Positions 51,249-58,346 of a DNA stretch of 58,346 nucleotides are shown piece after piece. Position 1 is the stretch's first letter. The number at the start of each line of letters is the position of its first letter. A program made the translations under genes and the position numbers. The DNA lies in the NCBI GenBank assembly GCA_003344405.1, contig NOWV01000301.1:1-58346 (forward strand), given 5' to 3'. The notes beneath the pieces are model-generated. The model ran no database searches. It saw only the letters and a program-made list of their open reading frames with translations, and was not told where the DNA came from. The DNA is from Trichoplax sp. H2. Taxonomy: Eukaryota > Placozoa > Uniplacotomia > Trichoplacea.

Positions 51249-54200
51249 CTATTTTATGATTTTAAGTTCCAGTTCTACTAATTCTATTCGTCTCCTTAGC
51301 ATTTCTATATCTACTTTAGTTGCCTTGGATTTTTCTAAATGACGGAGCACATAATGTTTTAAAAATATCAGCAGGCCTTCTCTAAGGTCTGACAGGTGTG
51401 ATAAATTTCCTACTCTGCCAAAAATTGACCTAGCAATGTAAATAAATTAAACAAGCTATATGTCAAAGAGTTGATTTTAATATAAGCGTAGTAGTTTTAA
51501 AAATCAGCGCCTAATCAGGTTGCGCAATTTTACCTGCAAGACTTTTCCGATTTATCCAGTAATAATTGCAGCAATAAAGAGCGATAGAATTTGATAGAAG
51601 TTTCATTCAATTCGCCAAAATTGACAATCTACGATATAAAATTAAACCCAGTAAGTTAACGACGTCTACAGCGTTACCAATGCTAGATGTGGTATAAGTG
51701 CAATGTTAAGTTTAAAACTTAATTAAGCTCAAACATTGATATAAAATTTTTCCATAGTTAACAAACCTTCAATGCAGAAAGCGATAACGAGTTGGATAAA
51801 AATAAATTAGCTAATAATTTAGAAAAGGTCAGGCGTTGAATTTTTGACAGATCTTCCAGCCGCTTCAAGCGATCCCATATCGAATACTGGAACGTGATCT
51901 ATATCAACGAGAGTAATCGTCTCACTATCACGGTTCGATATTCAAGAATATGGTTAAAATAATTGATTACTTCTTTACATTGTTAACGAACCTGGTAATT
52001 GCGTTTATATTCACAAAATTTCTGTCCTAGGTACGCGTAAAATGGATTAAAAGATTTCTCCTACAGTGTAAGAACATCCCATTAGACTTGTAATACACCA
52101 ATATAGAAATTACGTCATGCCCCGAGCAAATCTTAACATACTTGCAAACAACAATCCAATAAAACATGAATTATGTCCCTTTCTTGTTTATTTTTCAGTT
52201 TCAATTTCAGTAAGTTCTCAAATGCGTTAACATAGTCCTATTATAAATCGGCAATGCAATGTCAGTGAAAAGGAATACGTACACATATGCAATGTAAAAT
52301 TGAACAATTAACATAGTTACATACCTGACTTGACATTATGATGCAAAAGATATTTCGTCTGATGTCGGTATTCATTCTTTGCTTCTTAGCTAGTTCTACT
52401 AATCGATTATCGCCAATACCACTACCTGAGAGTTCTTTATCTTGCCCTGTAATGTTGCAATGGACTTAAGAAAGAGTTCACAAATGAAAATTGTGCTAAT
52501 ACAACAAGCTGAATAGCTTACTTCCAAAAGTCTCTCTATCGGACCACGATGAACCTATAACCCACCAGCGACCTTTTTACAAAGACAAGAAGTTATCAGA
52601 AGAGTTTTGCATGTTAACATTGCATTACCTTTGTTAAGTAGTAATACATGTATTACCTGTTTTATTGCAAGCTAACAGATCTTTCAAAGAAATTTGCATT
52701 TGTGCATCACCTTGGCGCTCTATAATCATATCGCAAGGTACATACGCATATAAAAGATGGTGATGTAATTCAGTACTGTATACAACTATAAATGTAATTA
52801 TGCCTACATAAAAGAAATTTTACCTTTACTTAAACGCCTGCATATAACCTTTAAATTTTCTAAAAGAGTTGGATCGAATAAAGCTAATTTCTTCGAATTA
52901 TTATTGCAGACATACTTGAGCGTATCAAGCATAAAATTAATTCGCGATCTAAAGTTATTTATACACATAAAAAGAAATTCCTCGGTATAGAGTATAATTG
53001 TATCATCGAGTTTCATAACGATAAAATTGTATACTCAACTATAGACTTACGCGTCATCTACTGTACAAACCAGACTGCCAGATTTAGAATGAATTTGACT
53101 AGCGATCTCCTAATGATTGATAAATGCTTATAATTTTGAACAAAAAATCAAAAGAACGAATTATCACATCATGCCATACCTTCAAGGCGGTGGGATCATC
53201 ATTTCGAATTTGTAGCCCAACATCTTAAGTCATTTAATTAACATTGTATTCTTTTAAACTTTATCGATAATATTGAAGTATTCTTGATTTCGATGAAAGT
53301 TTTAAATCTGATCTATAAATCGAAAGACTGGTAAACTTACTCCGGAGGATATGCAATAGTAATTCCACGTCAAGTTGATTCATACTTTCAATAGATTTTC
53401 GAATCAAATCGTATATTAAAGTGCAATGAATAACCTGCAAAGAGAAAGAACGCGACATCGTTCAATCTAACTCGCTTAGTAACTGAAGTCGTATAGACAA
53501 TTTATTAGCAAATTCAATCATGATTGACTATTCTTCTTTCACCTTAAAGTTATATAAATGGCAAAACAAAGATAATGCATTATGGCACCGCTTATTCGTA
53601 CCAATAGGACCAATTTCATTGTATAAATTTTTGTAAAATAGAGCTAGTTTTTCTATAAAGTGAGCACCTATGCAAAGTGAGAAAATTTCGTTGAAAAAGT
53701 GCTACTTTACGCCTTGAATATACGCACATTAGTGAATTCTAACCGATTTCAGTGCCAACGTTGGAGTGTAATACTGTGATAACAACAACATGTTCCATAA
53801 TTAACTTTTCAGGAATCAGCGTATTTTGGATGCAGCTATCAAAAATCAGTTGAGTCAAGGTTTCTGTTACTCCTGTTCAATTATATATAACATATATGTA
53901 ATTATTTACAATAGAATTGGAGAAAAGATTAGTCGTAACATAAAAGCTGCTTAAGATTGCTTGTAGTTGATTAAATTATTAACCGAATCTACTGTAGTTC
54001 CGATATAAATTTTCAATCTGATTAATGATAATCCCAATGTTAGACTCGCTCAATCTGGTAAAAGCAACAAGTTGATATAATTAGTACAATTAACCGCATG
54101 GAAAAATACTTAAAGTCTACATTGAAATGTAATATTTTCTGTAAATAATTAATTAAATTTGGTAGAATAACCTATTAATATAGCCCTTCATCTGTTTTCG

Positions 54201-56039
54201 AATAGCATCTATTTCTTTGGAATCATTCTCATTTCGCATTCTTTGTTGAGGAGGTATATATTTTTCTGTCTTAGTCGTGAGTAAATCCTTACGTAACTCA
54301 TTACTTTCATTATTTACGGATTCCGTGTGGCTATCACCATCATTGCTAGCGCATTCATCAGCTGTACTGTTAGATTTATTTTCTAGGTCAACTTCAGAGT
54401 CTTCCTCCAAACTTTCTTCGTCATTTATACAATCGCTGTTATCACTGTCCAAATTCACATTTTCTCCTTCGCTACTCAAATCTTGGCTTACGAAATTATC
54501 TTCGTCTGCCTCGTTTAGTACTTCATCATCACTTTCACAAGAATCATTATCATCGCTAGAATTGTCTGACTGACGTTTTGATATGCTCTTTGTCTTTTGC
54601 TTTTTCCGAGTAATAACCTTATCAACGTTAGTATTTGAATCAATTCTATCGCATGCCTCAAGTAAATCTGAATTTCAAAGTTAAGGATTTATTACTGTAA
54701 ATTTAAGCGTATACAATAGATCATCCATTAAACTTGATAGTATCCTACTTTGCAATTAATTACCTCTACAAAATTTGAAGACAGTATCACTGGATATTGA
54801 AACCATTGTACACGTAGAATATACTTACTGTAGAATAATTAATTAAAGTTATTTATCATCTGCTAAAATATTTTATTACGAAAGATTGGAGTTAATTTGG
54901 CAAGGTAGATACAGTCAAGCCCATCACTTCGAAAGGCTGATGGCAATGGATTTTTCTTATTAAGTTTTAATTTCCACTCTAATTTTGAAATTACTTTATC
55001 ATCCACTTTATTAGCCATGGAGAGATTTATCTTTGAATTATTGAATGATTGATTATCCTGAATGAATTGAGTATTAAAGTCATCAAAGAAATTTAGATAG
55101 TAAACAAGGTAATATTATAGTGCTCGTTATGCCATACTATCGTATAAGTACAGTAAATTGATCGTTTTATATAATATTATATTTGCATGGCGCATTCACA
55201 AAACAAGGTGTCTATCGATGACTTACTTCATCTTGAACCTGGTTCCTTTTCCTTTTTTTCTTTGAGCTAAGGGATTTTTTACGATTATCGGATGTAGGTT
55301 CTTGGCTACTCTTAGGATGTTTTGCTTCAGTGCTATTTGTGGTCATTTTCTGTCAAAGGGAGTATTTTATAATTTCCATTGAATGATGTAGTACTAGCTT
55401 ATAACATAATCTATAGCATAATGGAATATTTTTAATTTTTTGTAACTTCTCCAGTATTATCTGCGTTATTACAGCGTGGATTATTCAGCTTATATAAGGA
55501 TAGCTGTACAAGTAATGGAAGTGCATTATAGATCTATTATTAATACTGCAAATTAAAATAATTTATTGGAGAAAAGTGAGCACGACAGCAAGTTAAGCTT
55601 CCATACAGTATCTATTTATTAAGTAAAGACATGAAGCATTTTTGTAGGTGCTATGGAATCGATTGATACGCAAATTAAGAGAATAGCAAATGCTTGAGGT
55701 GAATTACTAGTACTTTATAGCCATTCAACTGAATAGACTAGCTTGATGTATATCATAGGTGAAGATGGAAGAGTGGCAGAGTTCATAATGAAAAATGGTA
55801 AAGCGTCTGCTATCATTGTATAATATTTATTATCAATATTTGAAAAGTATTTCTGAGTGGAGAATAACTAGCGCTAATTAACTAGATCGAGAGTGATAAT
55901 AAAATTGCAAGTTACTTTTAGAGTTTACATACAGAATAATATGCACGTCTGTTTTGTTTTTTAGCTAGTCTTGATTGCTTTCTTCTTTCTTTTCTAGAAA
56001 TGGTTGATGAAACTGACTTTATGGCATCAAAGTCTTTTT
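51249..56039 (-). CDS. NOM1: NOM1, nucleolar MIF4G/MA3-domain protein (5' end incomplete)
   Basis: Nineteen minus-strand exons model 775 residues: 55933-56039, 55227-55349, 54913-55057, 54172-54667, 53984-54054, 53744-53872, 53543-53667, 53341-53434, 53180-53223, 53051-53109, 52824-52948, 52657-52719, 52522-52572, 52325-52446, 52142-52237, 51992-52060, 51767-51898, 51534-51628 and 51249-51429. The start is basic (ISRKERRKQSRLAKKQNRRA), then a LNKKNPLPSAFRSDGLDYLL block, a long acidic Ser/Glu/Asp region, and KYIPPQQR leading into the MIF4G domain (LSESNIGIIINQIENLY, KLIMEHVVVITVLHSNVG). RWWVIGSSW marks the linker and the MA3 domain follows (IMSSQDYVNAFENLL, NPFYAYLGQKFCEYKRNYQ). Homologue of yeast Sgd1; NOM1 acts in small-subunit pre-rRNA processing and recruits PP1 to the nucleolus. 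The first modelled exon begins in phase 2 of a codon, so at least one short 5' coding exon with the ATG lies upstream and was not found. Confidence 0.9.
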
Positions 56040-57155
56040 CTATTGAAGAGAAATAATATTAAGTTGAAATTTTGATTTATTGTGCAATAGGTTTGAAACA
56101 TGTAAGCTCAATGTAATCTGTAATTTAAGCTATAGCAATCGCATGTAGTTTTACTCAACGTATTCATACTCGTCAACTCTACTTAAAGGTAGTATGCAAT
56201 TCAATCAAAATGTAGCTATAATCGACAAGAAAAAGTTCTTGGCTAAAACAAAGTTCATGCGTGATGAAGCTAGTTTCACTACCACTACCTAGCTTGATTC
56301 CATTCTACCGCAAGCTACTGTTGAATTATTTTCGGATCGGATTGACTATAGCTATTTCATCCAAGTACCCGCTACTATAGCACAGTAGTCGCTATCACAC
56401 CCAAAATTGAAGCTTATATCCCCCCATTGAACAAAGCTCAGTAGACGGCTAGCACGGACTACAGGGCATCCATTCTCTTATTCAAGCAGTTGAAGCAGTC
56501 TCTGTAACTAGCTAGCATAAGTGATAATCTGCTATAACGATACGATATCGTATTTTGTCATCTTTTACAATATTGGCATCATCCTACCGCAGCGTGATTG
56601 CAATGTGGGCATCGATGATTCTATCCTGTCAATTACGACAATGCCTTACAACAGATCATGTTTGAAAATCAATGAATGATGTATCAATGGTGGAGATGTT
56701 CACTGCTGTACAACTACTAGGCTGCCATTAGCAATACATGTATCGATTACATCTGATGTGCTGTTGAATGGGTGCTGGCTGAAAGCTGAGCCAACAATGC
56801 AAATGCAATGAAGTATTTTGCAGACTGGATGACTGTCAAGGTATGCAAAAGTAACATGCCTGACCATAGTAATTGAATTTTGCAATAGTAAATAGCAGTG
56901 ATTGTCGATAATCTATCACCGTTTTATTGTTGTTATTTCCACTACTTTATGCATGCAATTGTAAAGCCAGGCATTACCTTCTCCTCGAGCTGTTTTTGCC
57001 TTTCCCATTGCTTCTCTTTCTTTCTGCCACCACTATTGAGCAGAGTCAAATCTCGGTCGTCAGGTCCTGTACTTGTACAGTATTGAACAAGATATCCGAT
57101 TCTATAGTACTGTAGAGAAAGCTGAACGGTATCCTAGTAACGATAGTACTGTATT

Positions 57156-57390
57156 GCGCAGTTTGAACTCAGTGAGTTGGCAACTTGGCATACTGAACAG
57201 TCTACTGTACAGTGTACAGTACATTGTCACAGCACTGTACTCTTTCAACTTGGTATTGTACACTGTCGCAGTTGCGCAGTTTGAACTCAGTGAGTTGGCT
57301 TACAGAACAGTCTACAGTACTGTACTGTACAGTGTAAAGCACATTGTCACAGCACTGCACTCTTTCAACTTGGTATTGTACACTGTAGCT
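57156..57390. repeat. 118-bp direct duplication within a GTAC-rich cluster
   Basis: Two copies, starting at about 57156 and 57274. Each begins GCGCAGTTTGAACTCAGTGA, goes through CTACTGTACAG-type palindromes and a CATTGTCACAGCACTG segment, and ends CTTTCAACTTGGTATTGTAC. The copies differ mainly inside the palindromic part. The cluster around it begins at about 57060. Confidence 0.85.
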
Positions 57391-57724
57391 TGTGGTCCTG
57401 CCGTCCTGTAGTCCTGACTCCTGACGCCTGACAGCCGGTCGGCCGGCCCACCCCTCCCTGAAACCTCGCCCAGGTGTGAGTCAGCTTTCCCGTAAAAGAA
57501 AATGACAGAAACTGAAACCGCAATCAATCTACAGTACACTACTAATTTAAGCAGAAAATGTCTAGGTTGTAGAAAGAGTGTACACTGTACTGGATCAAGC
57601 AAGACCTGGTGGGAAAGATGTCATTTTCCTTGTCCACCATACTGGACTGTCAGGGACTACTAAGAAAGACCCAGTCCTGACTCAAACTACTGAACCCAAA
57701 GGAAGACCACTGCACTAGTAAGGC

Positions 57725-57845
57725 ACTCACTGTACAGTGCACAGTGTACAGTAGAAAGTGAATTTCCACACCCAATTACTGTACTGTACTGTACACTGTG
57801 ACTCTGTACTGTACGTACACTGCTGTCCATACAATACAGTGTAGT
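57725..57845. repeat. GTAC-rich palindromic cluster upstream of the Ral gene
   Basis: Words such as CACTGTACAGTGCACAGTGT, TACTGTACTGTACTGTACAC and CTGTACTGTACGTACACTG within about 120 bases, some 230 bases before the Ral start codon. Same family as the clusters at 14410, 20583, 38703 and 57060. Confidence 0.8.
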
Positions 57846-58075
57846 GCATACTGAGTGCAGTACCGCCCAGCAGTCTTGGAACAGTATAGTACCATAGTAG
57901 GAAAGGCAACTTGCTTGCGTCACTGGACATCCTCCTGTGATTGGTGACAACCAGAGGATGGAATCCGATTGTCCGACTTGGCCATACAAATCCTTCAATT
58001 AAGGTGAAGACTTGCTTGAACGTCCATTTGTTGTAGAAGAAGCAAATAGTGGGGGGAAAAAGCCACCAATTCATC

Positions 58076-58180
58076 ATGTCGAAGGCGAAAGAGAAGCAAT
58101 TACCACTGCATAAGATCATTATGGTCGGTACAGGTGGAGTTGGCAAGTCGGCACTAACTTTGCAATTTATGTACGATGAG
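58076..58180 (+). CDS. RALA: Ral-type Ras-family small GTPase, first coding exon only
   Basis: 35 codons from ATG to a GTATGT donor. The sequence [20 protein letters not shown] continues [15 protein letters not shown], identical in its P-loop block ([24 protein letters not shown]) to RalA/RalB and distinct from Ras ([24 protein letters not shown]) and Rap. The P-loop GTGGVGKS is at 18-25. The effector loop and the remaining G motifs are on exons beyond the window; the last 166 bases are intron. Ral GTPases act through the exocyst and RalBP1 in secretion and membrane traffic. I cannot tell RALA from RALB; invertebrates usually have a single Ral gene. The start context is AATTCATCATGTCG with no other in-frame Met upstream nearby. 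Confidence 0.92.
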
Positions 58181-58346
58181 GTATGTCTTACTATGTAGAG
58201 GGTAGTTGATCCTTGTTAGTTTAGCAATAGAGTATCAGTATAAACTGGAGGCAAATTGACCGCCCAGTCGTTGAAAGTAACGCAGACTCTCTCTCTCTTT
58301 CTATCCCAATGGATGACAATTTGCCAATATCAAGTATAGCAGCCTT

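Larger units (their letters stand above)
56040..58075. promoter_or_regulatory. Divergent intergenic region between NOM1 and the Ral gene
   Basis: About 2 kb that should contain the missing first exon of NOM1 on the minus strand and the promoter of the Ral gene on the plus strand. From about 57050 it is packed with GTAC-type palindromes and includes a 118-bp direct duplication (listed separately). The base composition becomes GC-richer at 57390-57480. Frames here (57073-57411, 57312-57602, 57687-57998, 57727-58146) are driven by the repeats. Confidence 0.5.

Noticed and set aside
57073-58146. Several 90-140 codon frames on both strands
   Set aside because: Generated by GTAC palindromes and the 118-bp duplication; composition follows the repeats.
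1-58346. Bacterial operon, CRISPR array, phage or transposon content
   Set aside because: Genes are spliced with GT-AG introns and of animal type. Repeats are palindromic or tandem without spacers of uniform length, and no transposase, reverse transcriptase or integrase fragments were seen.

Overview
This is an AT-rich window from a small, intron-rich animal nuclear genome. It holds eleven spliced protein-coding genes I can model end to end or nearly so, and the first exon of a twelfth. Every intron used in the models (79 within the window) starts GT and ends AG, and exon phases join in every complete model. The gene set (STK16, CDK12/13, Ral, LanC-like, NOM1, TACO1, YBEY, YAE1) is metazoan. 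High AT content, short introns and compact genes suggest a placozoan (Trichoplax or Hoilungia type), but that is inference and I cannot name a species.

Layout. 1-5166: no gene I can support. 5167-12586 (+): a ten-exon gene encoding a CARD-like domain, a ZU5/UPA-like (FIIND-like) segment and a dynamin-family GTPase; this is the most unusual gene here. 14848-17383 (+): an Acl4-like TPR chaperone. 18379-20381 (-): STK16-type acylated kinase. 21163-23137 (+): YBEY endoribonuclease. 24367-26901 (-): N-acylated protein with two GAPR-1-like CAP domains. 26902-34924: an 8-kb stretch without a recognisable gene. 34925-38109 (-): CDK12/13. 39094-40469 (+): YAE1. 40729-43494 (-) and 44592-47567 (+): two LanC-like genes, head to head, with identical intron positions and phases. 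48771-50742 (+): TACO1. 51249-56039 (-): NOM1. 58076-58180 (+): first exon of a Ral small GTPase.

Three intergenic regions between divergently transcribed housekeeping genes, and the region just upstream of the Acl4-like gene, carry dense palindromic TACTGTAC/GTAC clusters that look like a shared promoter or origin-like element. Several genes serve ribosome assembly or translation (Acl4-like, YBEY, YAE1, NOM1, TACO1). The CARD/ZU5-UPA/GTPase gene looks like an innate-immunity or cell-death scaffold attached to a membrane-remodelling type GTPase.
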